Assembly (NCBI GenBank): GCA_002900995.3
Contig: CM035312.1
Span: 1,887,653 to 1,951,652 of the forward strand
From: Ganoderma boninense
Taxonomy: Eukaryota > Basidiomycota > Agaricomycetes > Polyporales > Polyporaceae
Length of the DNA: 64,000 nt
Direction: 5' to 3'
In this document: positions 13,341 through 24,695 of the stretch, one piece after another
Layout: the number at the start of each line of letters is the position of its first letter
Numbering within the stretch: position 1 is the first letter of the stretch
The notes under the pieces: generated by a model
What the model was told of the DNA's origin: nothing
The model's input: the letters and a program-made list of their open reading frames with translations, nothing else
The model's database searches: none
Translations under genes and position numbers: made by a program

Positions 13341-14457
13341 TTATTCGGGCGCACGGGCAGCCGCAGAGGGCTCCGTTAGTTCAGTCACAGAGCTCATGCT
13401 CTGGAGACCCTCTGAGCCTTCGTCCTCCCTTGGAGAATGTAGGCCGACCTTGTTCAGGATGCGAGCGAGGCTGCTTGCACGATCCTTCGAAGGAGTTCGG
13501 GAGGCGCTTCGACTGCGACTTTGGTCAGGCTCGCGAGAACCAGAGCGCGAGCGGATCATATTGCCGACGCCGCCGCGGCCTGTTGTCTCGAACTCGTACG
13601 GATGAGCGGACACAGCTTCTAGCGGAGGGGTGTGCTTCACGGTCAAGTTGGCACGACCTCCTCGGCCAGTGGAATGACTACAATTTTCAAGAATGAGGGA
13701 GGATATCAAGAACGAGACGGAAAAACGACGCACACTCCCTCGTCATGGACATGCTTGAGGCGTTCCTCATCGTCCAATTGGGCTAACAGCTCTGGATCCG
13801 TACTGATGTTGGCTTGTATGTTTCCGGCTCCTCCGCGTCCGGTGGATGTTATTGGGGCTCTGGAGCGGGAGCGAGAGTTATCTCCTGACTTGATATTTCC
13901 GATACCGCCACGTCCGGAGGAACGCTGAAGGGGGACATGTAAGTTTTATCCACACCAGTCAAGTGGGGTGTATGCGCACCGCGCGGGCACTTGCCGCCTC
14001 TTCACGCGTTCGAGAACCGCACGCTCGTATTCGGCCATACTGGCAGCATGGTCGGACACGAGGGACGCGGTCTGGGGGTGGTTCTCGGGGATGAGTGAGA
14101 TGTTGCGGGCTCGGGAACCAGAGCGGATGTTGCCCATTCCACCGCGACCAGTGGATTGGGCCTTGGGGGATCTTAGACTCGATCTATGCGCTAAATTCTG
14201 GATGGACTTACGCGTTCGGGGTCTACGCGGGCCTCGCGGCCCCGCACTGGGGACAAGGGCTCACTCCGGAGCCACGCGAGATGCTCGCAGTCTCCAGAGA
14301 AGGCCTGCGGATGTTACCGATCCCGCCGCGGCCGGAAGACTGGGGGACACTGGATGAGCAGGGCGAAATTGGGGAGAAATAGAGGACGCACGAGTACTTC
14401 ACGGCCACGGGAGACGGAGCGGCGGTCGGCTGAGGAAGGACTGCCTGGATCTGCCAT
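13341..14457 (-). CDS. DUF3602 (GRGGxGNI repeat) protein
   Basis: The protein starts MADPGSPSSADRRSVSRGRE at 14457 and ends SAAARAPE at 13341. At least five copies of the family's GRGG[IMAV]GN[IM] repeat are spread over several exons: GRGGIGNIR, GRGGMGNIR, GRGGIGNIK, GRGGAGNI and GRGGVGNM, plus a variant GRGGRANL. Supported introns are 14340..14391 (phase 0), one starting with GTGCCC after KRRQ near 13990, and one ending at ...AAATTGTAG near 13681. The segment between the first and second repeats (about 14150-14270) does not splice cleanly, and either a microexon or an indel hides there. Yeast Par32/Amu1 belongs to this family and links TORC1/Npr1 signalling to ammonium permeases. A similar regulatory role here is inference. 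Alternating RS/SR dipeptides suggest phosphorylation. Confidence 0.75.
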
Positions 14458-14765
14458 GGGAGAGGTGGTGAGGAGAGGGAGGGGATGAGAGGAGGAGTCA
14501 GGTCGATTTATTAGGCGCGGGGAGCGAAATCTGGAAGGTGGCCCTGGGGCGGAGCACGTCCTCCGTCTGCCAAGGCACAAGCACAGGCAGGAGAATAAAA
14601 GCGTCCAGTGCGCGGATGCAGCCGTATTCCATCCATGGTGCCCCGATAGAGTCGGAGAGGCTCGAGATAAGAGAATTGAAGGCGCAGGAAAGACAGATAA
14701 CACGAGCGACGGCGAGAAGAGGAGGCTTATCTCCTTATCGCCCACAGTCAAAGAGCGCAACGAGG

Positions 14766-15030
14766 CTACTCACCGTCTCTCTTTCCTCCTCCCACCACCA
14801 CCCCGAACGCCTGCTTCAGCGACTCCAAGCTCGCCCCGTCCACCGCAGTCCCGTACGTCTCTTCAGACCCAATCGATTGCTCGTCCGATGTGCTCACCCG
14901 CCGCATCCCCAGCCTAGCGCCCAGCGCCCCTGTCCACGACGACCGCCGTAGAGTCGCGCTGCCCGAATCCTTGCTATCCTGTCGCTTCAACATCCTCGGT
15001 GGCAGCAAAGTCTCCAGAAAGCTTCCTGTG
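14766..15030 (-). CDS. hypothetical protein, one resolved exon
   Basis: The minus-strand exon reads SFLETLLPPRMLKRQDSK and continues to ALGARLGMRRVSTSDEQ and SLKQAFGVVVGGGKRDGE before a stop at 14766. Upstream there is a CACACACAG acceptor next to 15030, and a good donor (CCAG/GTAAGC) near 15126 that follows an ATG near 15176. The phases of that donor and acceptor do not agree, so the 5' structure is open. A GTGAGT just before the stop may be a donor for another exon. No family is recognised. Translation from the internal Met of MLKRQDSK would give a 75-residue protein. Confidence 0.4.
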
Positions 15031-17910
15031 TGTGGGGGGAGAACCTGTGGTCAGCGTGATGGAAGGGGGAACGTTGTGACTCGTGAGTGCCTCGTCCTGC
15101 GCTGGGCGATACTAGTACCCGCTTACCTGGCGCCGCGTTCCGGCTCTTGCGTTCGATTGCGCGGTGCCTGCGTCATGGGACGTGTACGCTCCTTGCGCCT
15201 TCCGGTCATGCTCTGCACGCACTTGCGCCTTTTGTCCTCTCATTTAGCCTCTTTCCGCTGCCTTGGCTCGCCTTCTGCACCCCATTCTTCCCTTCTCATG
15301 CGCCCTTTTGCGGCTCTAAGACGACCCTCCTGTCACACGTGCGGAAGCTTCCTCTCTTCAGGAACCTCAACAGTCAACCGGTACCGCACACGTTGCACCT
15401 CTGACGACAAATCGCGACAGGGACGATCGTGCAAGATGACGCGCGCGTCCAACTCTTCCGCAAACGTTCGCGCTTCTCGTCCTTCCGTGGGCCGTGGCAC
15501 ACGACAGCTATAAAACCCGTCCCCAGCGTCCGCTTCCATTCACTACTAGCTTTCGCTCCCCATACCATCCGACCTTCCAGTTGGTCTCGGAAACTCATGG
15601 ACTTCCAAGCGTCTCAACTCCTGTATTTATGGTATATGTTCCCAATACTCATGCAATATATCGTCCGTTTCCCACTTCGGCTCCTGAACTCGGCTCCTCT
15701 CCTCCCCCTCAACCCTTTCGAGCGACCTTTCGAAGAATTATTGGACCCATATGATTCCTGTTGAGCACGCAAACCTCCGTCGATTCTCTCTTGAGATATC
15801 TTCAGCCAGCTAACTATAGCGCCCTTCTCCCATGCTGTCAGGCATTGGAGTGCCGCGAGGACTCGGGAAACCTGGCATTTCCCCAAGCATCATCTTCCGA
15901 GCCCTGTTGGTGGCTGGGACGACAGCCCACCGAGCGAGGACGTTCCGGAAGGCCTGACACGTTCATCGATCGTAGCGGAAACGAAAACGTTGCCTGTCGT
16001 GAACGTGTCCTCAAAAACGCTTAGCATGCGCATGCGAGCATTGCTCGGCGCTCTGGTGCACTCCCTTGCCAGTGCCTTGCCCGGGACAATTTCCTTACGC
16101 CAACAAAGTGGTGCATCGCGCCTTATGCCACACTCTTCGTAAGTGAGCATTTCACTTATTTGCCGACATCGCGATTCATGACCAGATGAAGTGTAGAATC
16201 ATCAAGAGACCTACTGACCTCTGTGCATGGTGCGACCAGATGAAATGTAGAATCATCAAGAGGGAGAGCAACATCGTACCAGTTGCACCAGTAATCGTGA
16301 AATATTCGCGTAAGCCATTTCACCTCTCCATGTTAATATGGTTTCAATTCCTGCGTAGAGATTCGTGTCATCAACGTGAAGAAGGTGTGAGTTCCGATTT
16401 GGGCTTTTGGTGACCTGACTAACGACAAACAAGTCAGCTCCTCGTTCTTGTCTACAATGTAGCGATCCTATACACTCTGCACTGGCAGATAATCGAGGCT
16501 TCGAGCGAATAGCAACAAAACGAACAACGCTTCACGCACCCTCAACCACATTTCACTCCCCGCTTCGAGATGGAATGACATGGGAACAGTCCACGCGCAG
16601 AGCCCCCGTCCAGATTCCGGGTTCATTTTCCTACCCGTGAGGAGTCGCTGATCAGTCTGCTCATAGCAGCGCAAACGACCATGGATCGAGTCCCGGGTCA
16701 CTCTGGAAGTTGAACTGTCCACTCGATGCGCCGCTTTCTACGATGTAGAGTATCCACCCTTTCAGCTGCGGCTGGGTGCGGAGGTTGAGGTCTGGAGTGT
16801 CGGTCAGCGAGATGTTCAGACGGGATTGAATCATAATCTTTTACCCGGCTGGGGTCGCAGGTCTCGGGGCTAGCATGGGCCGACTCGGAGTCGGGTGTCA
16901 GTCGCCGCTTCCTTCCGTCCTTCTCATGTCGGCGATCTGGTTTGGATATCCCGTTTGAATACCCCTTCACGTTGCGTGCTTGCTCACCTTCCGAACCTTC
17001 TCCAATACCAAGACTATGCGGGCCGCATGTGGGCTTGGGCGGCCCGTCGCGCCGTCATCGTTTCGCCGGCTGTTTGTCCGAGAATGAAGAGGACTACAGT
17101 CAGGCCAATCCGAAGGTACATTTACAGCCGTAGCCGTTCCTGTTGTCCGCGAGGCTAATCTCTTTCCTCTTGTGAAGGGTTACGTAAATGATCCATGCGA
17201 TGATGGTTCGAGCCCTCCAGGCTCTGCAGAAGGCGCGACACCGGTTGTATGTCTAACATATTGTCGGAATGCTCTTTAACTGATTCTTCCCATTTGAAAG
17301 CTAGTGAAGTAGTAATTACGTATCTTGTTAAGGTGAGAGTCCTATCTAGTCAAGGAGGTCGGTCTCCCGTGCAGAGCCAACGTGTTCGCTCAAGCACATG
17401 GCAGAACGTTCCCGGTACGTCCCGCTCTCGCACTCCATATGATATATGAAGACCGTGACCGATCAAGTCAGTCAGATGCCTTGGATTATATTGATCGTTT
17501 CCGCCATGTTCGAAGGTAGACGTTCCGAGGAAAACGCCGCCCCGCAGTAGTCTGAAATTGCTTAATTCTAACTCAGAAGATGTATGACGGGACGCGGGTC
17601 TGTCTATGCGCTCTTTCAGACGCCCCTTTGGTTTTGACCCATTCTGAGAGTCATCTTCATAGTACGAATAGGGAGCAAGGTGAGTGGGATGCCACGGTTG
17701 GGACTGTAATAGGTGTTATAGAGCTCAAAATGTACTCCTTGTAGTCCATGTTACCCGGAAACACTTGGGAACAACCTGAAGCGCACGGAAGCCTCTTACG
17801 CGATGCGAACCGGTGGCTCATGGACTCGCCTACCCGTGCCTGCTCACGTACGCCTTTCGCTCCGCAACATTTTACCCTGAGTTTCTCCGGTATTCTCTTA
17901 TGTTGCGTCG
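15031..17910. other. intergenic stretch, no supported gene
   Basis: About 2.9 kb with short unsupported ORFs on both strands. The last few hundred bases are the promoter of the polygalacturonase gene. Apart from the 54-base direct repeat at 16181..16262 I see no structure. Confidence 0.5.
16181..16262. repeat. short direct repeat, 2 x 28 bases
   Basis: Two 28-base copies (16181..16208 and 16235..16262) differ at one base and are spaced with a 54-base period. They may be a small tandem duplication or a remnant of a repeat family. No coding context is evident. Confidence 0.7.
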
Positions 17911-17918
17911 TATATAAA
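17911..17918 (+). promoter_or_regulatory. TATA box of the polygalacturonase gene
   Basis: TATATAAA lies 81-88 bases before the start codon at 17999, a usual distance for strongly regulated secreted-enzyme genes. Confidence 0.65.
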
Positions 17919-17998
17919 GCCTGAATCCAAGTCCGGTGGAACCCAGCCTCCCAGGTTCTCTGCCAGTTTCAGTTTCCCAACACTCCTCTTCTACGATC

Positions 17999-19840
17999 AT
18001 GTCCAGCTTCCTCCGTCTCGCTGCCCTCCTTGCCTTCGTACCATTCATCGTGGCGGCCCCCTCTGCCACAGACTGCACGGGCACCATCTCCTCGCTCGAT
18101 GACGTCTCCGCAGCGGTCAAGTGCACGACCGTGAACATTAACAAGTTCACCGTCCCTGCTGGCAAGACATTCGAGCTCAAACTCGAAACCGGGACCACTG
18201 TCAACCTACGTATGCACTCCCCTTCACCTTCATATTCTTAACGAGCGTGGCAATTTAACATAAAATAGTCGGCGACGTCACTTTCGCGGTGAAGAACTGG
18301 GCGGGCCCCCTCTTCCAGATTAGGTAGGTCTCATACACCCTGTAGTCCTATGCGCGACTGACAAGCTCGTTGCTTCCAGTGGCAAGGACATTACGTGTGA
18401 GTCTGTCGAGCTCCAGCGGGATTTCGCTGCTAAGTGCTGACGCCGCGTCGTCGCTCTCACAGTCAACGGGAATGGGCATACCTTCGACGGAAACGGCCCC
18501 TCCTACTGGGTAATCGCCCTTCATTTTCCCATATCAGCATGTCACTGATCCTTCGTTACCTACACAGGACGGCCAGGGTGGAAATGGCGGTGTCACCAAG
18601 CCTCATCCTATGATGAAGTACGCTCGATCTCTTTTTGCGGTTCACGCCACTGAACGCATGTGATGTATCTAGGATAAAGATGTCTGGTACTTACTCCGTA
18701 AGTTCTCCTATTGGATTATTGTGGAGGCGACAGTGTTGATGCCAATTTCCGCAGAACGTGAAGGTTTTGAACTCCCCAGCACACACTTACAGCGTGTCCA
18801 ACCCCGCGACGCTGGTGATGTCGAAGCTGACGATCGACAACTGTGCGTGGATGCTTGCTCCAGAATGCCTCATGTCCCGAGCTAACGTGAATCGCCTGTA
18901 AGCCGCTGGAGATGCTTCGAACTCGAAGAGCGATGGCAAGGCCGCCGGTCATAACACAGATGGCTTCGACTGCAGCACGACTGATCTCACCATTGAAGAC
19001 AGGTATGTCTTGGTGAAATTCCCTTGTTCATTCCGCAAACAATCCTTTTGCATAGCACGATTCACAACCAAGATGACTGCATCGCCATCAACAAGGGCAG
19101 CAACATCGTGTTCCAGAGGAACAGCTGCACCGGTGGTCACGGCATCTCCATCGTGAGTCTGCCCTGTCGTTGACTCCTAGCCATTCGTACTGAGGCTTTT
19201 TATGATTCGAACAGGGCTCCATCAGCTCGGATGTAACTGTGTCGGGCATCACCATCAAGGACAACACCATTACCAACAAGTATGTTAATCGCGGCGACGA
19301 ACTCGCTGAGCAGCTCTCATCCTGTTTGCAAATTGCAGCGACCAGGCGCTCCGTATCAAGACCAAGAAGTCAGCCACAGGGGCTACTGTCTCCAACATCA
19401 CGTACTCGGGGAACACCGGCACGGGCTTGCGCAAGTTCGGTGTCCTTATCGACCAGGTCTGCTAGGCTTCCTCATTGCGCTTGACACTTCTGACTGTTTC
19501 TCTCGGTAGAGCTATCCGTCCACTTTGGGCACTGCGGGGACCGGTGTCAAGCTGTCGGTCAGTGAGATGCGTTTGGGAGACTGGTCTGGATGATGATGCC
19601 GTTTTCTACAGGGCGTGAACTTCGTTGGAAGCACCAACAGCATCAGCGTCGCGAGCGGTGCCAAGCGCGTCGCCGTCAACTGTGGAGATTGCAGCGGTAA
19701 GCTAATGTTTCGTGCTCCTCAAAGCATTGCCGCCTCGACTGAACACGTTCTCAGGGACTTGGGATTGGTCCGCCTTGAAGGTCTCTGGCGGTTCGGCGGG
19801 ATCGATCAACTATTCCGGGATCAAAAACTTCTCCCAGTGA
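17999..19840 (+). CDS. endopolygalacturonase, GH28 (EC 3.2.1.15)
   Basis: Fourteen exons, every junction consistent in phase: 17999..18209, 18269..18323, 18380..18396, 18463..18509, 18568..18617, 18673..18697, 18755..18842, 18903..19002, 19056..19152, 19215..19279, 19339..19456, 19510..19557, 19612..19696 and 19755..19840. They give 363 residues, the normal length for fungal enzymes. A signal peptide (MSSFLRLAALLAFVPFIVAA) precedes the mature part. The four GH28 signatures are present: NTDGFD at about 182-187, QDDC at about 203-206, GGHGIS at about 224-229 and RIK at about 257-259. These supply the catalytic aspartates, the His and the substrate-binding Arg/Lys. The enzyme hydrolyses alpha-1,4-galacturonosyl links in homogalacturonan outside the cell. 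The many introns, including 17- and 25-base exons, contrast with its neighbours. The frame is intact. Confidence 0.96.
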
Positions 19841-22800
19841 GGACCCAGGATCGTGTCCCGTCGTGCTTCTGCTATTGTCATAGGCACCTAGTGGGAGCTG
19901 GTGTACGCCATCGAGAGCCAAACAAAGGTCGATTAATTCCACGTTTCGCTGTCGGTATAGGAGAGATCGAAATCCATATCCGCAGGCTCTATTGTGGAGC
20001 GCTCACCTACATATTCCTCACTTCCAAGCCAAATCGTGGAAGGCTGCCAGTGTGCCACAGGCTGATCAACTGACGCCAACTCAGTCGGCGCGCATATCAC
20101 CTCGCCGGACATGCTTGCGATCATCGTAAAGGTCACATACAAATCGTGCGGTCCGGCGTTCACGGGAGACTGGAGTCGACGGGTGGGTCAACGTCGAAAG
20201 CGAGCATCGTCTGGCCATCGTTCAGTGTCATTTTGAATTATAACTTGGCGTCCAGGCTCAAGCGCTCAAGGCTGAAACTAGTCAGTTTTCAAGAAAAGGA
20301 CGGCGAAGAGCCAAGATGAATTGTAGGTCTATTATCTACTGCCCTTTGAAGAGCAGAAATATGATCCGAGACTCGGAGCGAGGCCACAACTGCTTAATCC
20401 TCGAGATGATCTCCGCTGCCGCCCTCCGGAATTGAGGCTAGCTCCCACGTGAGTGTTGGGGCACTTGTTTGCTCGGGACCGAGGGTTGAAAGACCGGGCG
20501 ATGCAGCAGCGGATTCGCGGAGGTTCAGCAGCACCCGTGTGCACAAGGTGTTGTGTATTACCCTAAGGGGCCTTTATAGAGTGCGTTATCAAAACCAAAT
20601 CGGTTCTATCATCACGTACGAGCTGTGCTCCGAGGACTTACATCTCCATGCATGAGACAAATTCAGGCTGTCAATTTAGTATTAGCGATACATCCAGGCG
20701 CGACACAGTTCAAACTGCAGGGTTTCTCACCGGAGCAGTCAGGAGGACGATTACATTGACCACGGAGATCACTGAACCACGACTCATGTTAGAAGTAGGA
20801 CATCGACTCAGATTGCGAGGATGTACCTCCAACTACCAGGTATGCCAATGCGCCTTCGAACAGAAAAATTAAGCAACTTTGTCTAGTAAAGTATTGGTGT
20901 GAATTTCCTACCATCGCGATAGATGGTCGGGAACATGGCATTCGTCCTACCGGCTTTGGAGCCACTGAGTTCCAGTCGAATCAAGGTAACGATTCCTACA
21001 TACCGTTTTGTGAACGCTCCTGGTACCACCTACTGAACGTCAATAGAATGATTGCTGTCCAATGGGATGGCAGTATCAGGTCTCGATATTCTACAATGTA
21101 GGACGGGTGATCCAAGCCGCTTACCTGTCTCCCCGATCGTTACACAGGCAACTGCGGGCCACACGTCAAAATTGTCCGGCATGCACCCTACGAGGCGCAT
21201 CACGTCATATTGTGGAACTGTTGGCATACATTATAGCAAACATTCTGGTCAAGATACAAAGGCTGCTTACATGCGACGAACAGGTTGGACTGATAGAGAA
21301 TGTATACACATAATATCTGTTCCGTGATCATGGTCAGAAAGAACGATAGCAATGCAGAGAGAGCCAAATATGCATAGCTTACCACAATGATGACACCCCC
21401 GCCTCCGAGCAACGCAAGAACGTACGAGTTCCAACCCCACAAGGCAATCGTCCGAGAGAGCAGAATTGCTGGCGCCGGTATTATTCAGTGGAATCTTCCG
21501 TGGAATCAAGACCAGTTATAGCTCACACTCAGACTGCAGGACACCTGCAAAATAGATCCCTACAAGGTCTGTGAGATGAGAACTAGGTCATTGAGCCCAA
21601 TGGCGTACGTACATAACACAGCAGTGTAACGCCTCAGACACAGCTATAGGCTTCGGTATCAGCGACGATCTGGACGCCAGGCAAGGCAATACCTGCACAT
21701 CTCCTGAGAAATCGAAGATATCTACATGGTGGATCAATATGGAATCATCTATCCTGTGACGTTGTACGCACTTGTTAAGTCTATGATCTGGTCCACCAAA
21801 GGCGAGTATTTGTTGAACAAGAACAAGGCCTTTGCGAACCCGAACTTTTTCGGCCACACTAGGTTCACCTTTGTCCGGAAGCTTAGTGGTAATGCCAACC
21901 ACGAACTAGGCATGCTAACCTCCTTGGGAAGCGTAGCGATGATTTCGAGGAACTACGTTCCCGTCAGAGCAGGCTCAAGGTGGATGCGAAGAGTCGACAT
22001 ACCAGAAGAGTGGCCGAAGCTACTGCAACACTGACATTAACATCCAGAACCAGCTAGAATAAACCGAAATTCACCTTTCATATACTAGTGAATATCGTCC
22101 TAGTCAGCAGGAGCTAGCGTAATACTCAATAGGGAGAACACATACCTTATTAGCTGCGAGCAAATACAACCCCTTGGATGAGTGAACCATAAAGGTATGA
22201 GTGAGGTCGACGTCGGTTGGAGCACTAGAAGCCATGGTGGATTTCGGTCAACTTGCAGGCAACGGTCGAGCTTATTTACCTGGATGTTGAGCCTGGTGGC
22301 ACATAGCTCCCCCAGAAACCGTCGGGGAAACCCCCAGGCAGCGCTGTATGGCATGGAAACCGGTGATTACGGTATTGAGTGGATCTTCCGTTCGAGAAGG
22401 TGGTCAGTCCGGGGAGGGGTCGCCGAGCCAGCGGCAGGAATAGGCGCACAAGCAGACAGGAATAGAGGGGAACTTGAAGGTGATCATCATACTCTTTTTG
22501 GACATGCAGTTGTCGTGCACGTGTCGTGAATGGAAGCATAGAATGGATCATCGAAGGTTGAAAAGTATTTTCATTGTGTGCTCGCTGGGTCTCCAAATGG
22601 TTTGGACTAGTGTAAAACGCCTGACCCTCGGAGACGCATCCAAATTCCATAGGATAGCTTTTCGGATGGAGGAGACGTCCCAGTACCTGTCGCACAGGGC
22701 GCTCGGACAGTGCACTATTAGCGCTCTGGTGTACTCTTGCACCATTCTTCGAAGGATTTTCATCATCTTTGAGCAAGCCTGAGAGGGCGGTGTCTGGAGC

Positions 22801-23689
22801 ACATTCTCGAGGTCCACACGTTGCTGGCAGGCTGGTTGGCGTAGAATCACTGATGCTGATACCACCGCCCGATGTCCGAGTCGCCACCGCGGTTCTCCGG
22901 TGATTCAGCACGAGCCGGGTGGATAATGTGCTGCGGACAATTCATGAAGGATCGTGCTCAAGCGACAACTGGAAAGAAGGAGATATGAAAGGATATGCAC
23001 CTTCGGAATGCTGCCGCGGAGATACGTTGACTTCTACGTACACAGGAAGCTTAAGATTGTTAGTGGACTCGCCTCCGATTGAGGGCACTAGGACACACCT
23101 TCCCTGACGTAGAGGCGGAGCTAAGTAGTAGGTCTGCAAGCCGTCAGCGTCTCCAAGGCATGCGCAACGCGGCAATGTCTACAAATCAGAGTGTCAGCAA
23201 TCCAGAGCACCTCGACTGACCCTGGGTGCTGAGGCGCTGAAGCTCGAGCAATGAATGACACTGACAGTTGTGGAATGGTGGCTCGGCTGTTGCATTCAAG
23301 ATGGTGGAAACAAGGGCTCTCGAAGAAATCTGCTGCTCCGCATGTGCCGCTCCTCCGACATCGTCTCATTCCTCATGCCGGGCCGGGTTGACGATCATGG
23401 ATGAGCGCTCACACTCCGGTCTGCCTTCGAATCATGTATCATGCTCAAGTCCAACTTTCTTGGATATCGACACTGGATTTTATTTCACAACAGAATACTC
23501 AAAGGAAGAGGGTTGGGGATTGTCTAGCTTACGCGCCGTTCAGCAGACACATAATCCATAGATTCGTAAGTTCTGAGCTCTGGCCCCGACCCTCATGATG
23601 TGATGTCGTATTCGAGTCCACAACGACTGCGACAGGTAATTGATTACTCGACGCTGAAAATGGTACAAATACTCGTCCGGATCTTCTCT
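19841..23689. other. mostly unresolved stretch
   Basis: About 3.8 kb with many short ORFs on both strands and no complete gene. The best signal is a minus-strand membrane-protein exon at 21383..21468, annotated separately. Hydrophobic minus-strand ORFs around 22.1-22.9 kb may be further fragments. The composition looks relaxed, as in decayed genes. Confidence 0.4.
21383..21468 (-). pseudogene. possible DUF6533-like membrane-protein remnant
   Basis: Between a GCGCCAG acceptor and a GTAAGC donor, the minus strand reads ILLSRTIALWGWNSYVLALL and a further Gly/Ile/Val-rich stretch. This resembles the helix after the [LR]R.[IY]A[IL][WY] motif that is common in basidiomycete DUF6533 proteins. I could not find flanking exons that restore a whole protein. 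It may be a decayed relative of the gene at 56.2-57.4 kb. It could also be a chance hydrophobic stretch. Confidence 0.3.
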
Positions 23690-23833
23690 CTATGAGGTGT
23701 ATGCGTAGGTCTTGTTCACAACCAGCTCCATCGCAGTGATGTCCGCCGTGAAGTTGTGCTTGCTCTCGCTCGTCAGCCCGAACCATCCCCGCGTCTCATG
23801 GATGTCCGCCGTCAGCCTGTCGTCCCAGAAGCC
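23690..23833 (-). CDS. C-terminal fragment of an unknown protein, cut by gap
   Basis: The minus-strand frame reads GFWDDRLTADIHETRGWFGL, then SESKHNFTADITAMEL, and ends NKTYAYTS before a TAG at 23690. The 5' part lies in the N gap; an AG acceptor just inside the contig edge (near 23834) is plausible. The core S-x-K-H-N-F-T-A-D-I-x-A-M is mirrored on the other side of the gap, on the opposite strand, by S-T-K-H-S-Y-S-A-D-V-V-A-M. This suggests two divergent paralogues whose starts fall in the gap. I do not recognise the family. Confidence 0.45.
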   Translation of the reverse strand, partial: GFWDDRLTADIHETRGWFGLTSESKHNFTADITAMELVVNKTYAYTS

Positions 23834-23840
23834 TCGTCAG

Positions 23841-23940
23841 NNNNNNNNNNNNNNNNNNNNNNNNNNNNNNNNNNNNNNNNNNNNNNNNNNNNNNNNNNNN
23901 NNNNNNNNNNNNNNNNNNNNNNNNNNNNNNNNNNNNNNNN
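23841..23940. other. assembly gap (100 N)
   Basis: Exactly 100 N, a conventional placeholder, so the true size is unknown. Confidence 0.99.
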
Positions 23941-24156
23941 TTCTACGCGCTCGTCACGACGGTCAAGTGAGCGAGCACTCACCGATGTATGCGCGGTGTT
24001 TTGCAGCTGATCCTTCGCCTATCTTGCAGGTACACAGACGAGGCGACGAAGAAGCCTGGTCGTTTCGGGATGGGAGGGTCGACTAAACATAGTTACTCGG
24101 CGGACGTCGTTGCGATGCAGGTGGCTGTCGAGAAAGGATTCGTAGGGGAAGCATAG
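23941..24156 (+). CDS. C-terminal fragment of an unknown protein, cut by gap
   Basis: Exons 23941..23966 and 24030..24156 join in phase through a GTGAGC...TTGCAG intron. The product reads FYALVTTVKYTDEATKK, then GRFGMGGSTKHSYSADVVAM, and ends EKGFVGEA. Its S-T-K-H-S-Y-S-A-D-V-V-A-M core matches the fragment on the other side of the gap. The start lies in the gap. The family is not recognised. Confidence 0.5.
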
Positions 24157-24695
24157 CTATTGTAGTGAGGATCATATTTCGTCGCCACAACGGTCATGAA
24201 TTTGGCAGCTTACTCGCGAGGCTACGCCAGGGTTGAGGTGGCCGGACACCTGTACATGTATGGTGCGTGTAGTCAGTACATAGTACTCTGAGCAGGCTCC
24301 CGACCGGTTGAGAGGAAAAGTCCTCTCAAAATAACGTTGATATTGACCGCCTGATTGCCAACATTCGACACGGCCTTGAAATAGACGAAATAAAAAAAAC
24401 GACGGAAGAAGAGGACGAAGTTGAAGAGCAGCGAAGAGCCTGCTTAAGCTAGTTACGTTAAGTTGGTGAGCTGGCGACGGCGTGAGGCCTGACCTTAGCG
24501 CCGAAGGGTTGTAACTCCGTTAACAACTGAATTTGAATCTCGATTGGTTCAAATGCCGCGGAGCATACAAATATTCAAATTCCGCAATTAGCTAGCTTTG
24601 CTTTAAAGGCGCTGGCGTTCGCTGTACATTCCAGGCAGCCAGCTACACTCGTCTTCTGCATCATCTTGCCTCCCTCCAATCCGTGGGATCCTACC
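24157..24695. other. intergenic stretch with a short hairpin
   Basis: No gene seen. It contains the perfect inverted repeat at 24308..24329 and the promoter of the next gene. Confidence 0.5.
24308..24329. repeat. perfect 9-base inverted repeat, 4-base loop
   Basis: TTGAGAGGA, loop AAAG, TCCTCTCAA. It could form a hairpin in RNA or be a binding site. It lies about 150 bases after the stop of the gap-flanking fragment and might mark its 3' end. Confidence 0.5.

Noticed and set aside
15333..15598. Overlapping minus-strand ORFs
   Set aside because: Frames overlap without splice logic and show no family resemblance.
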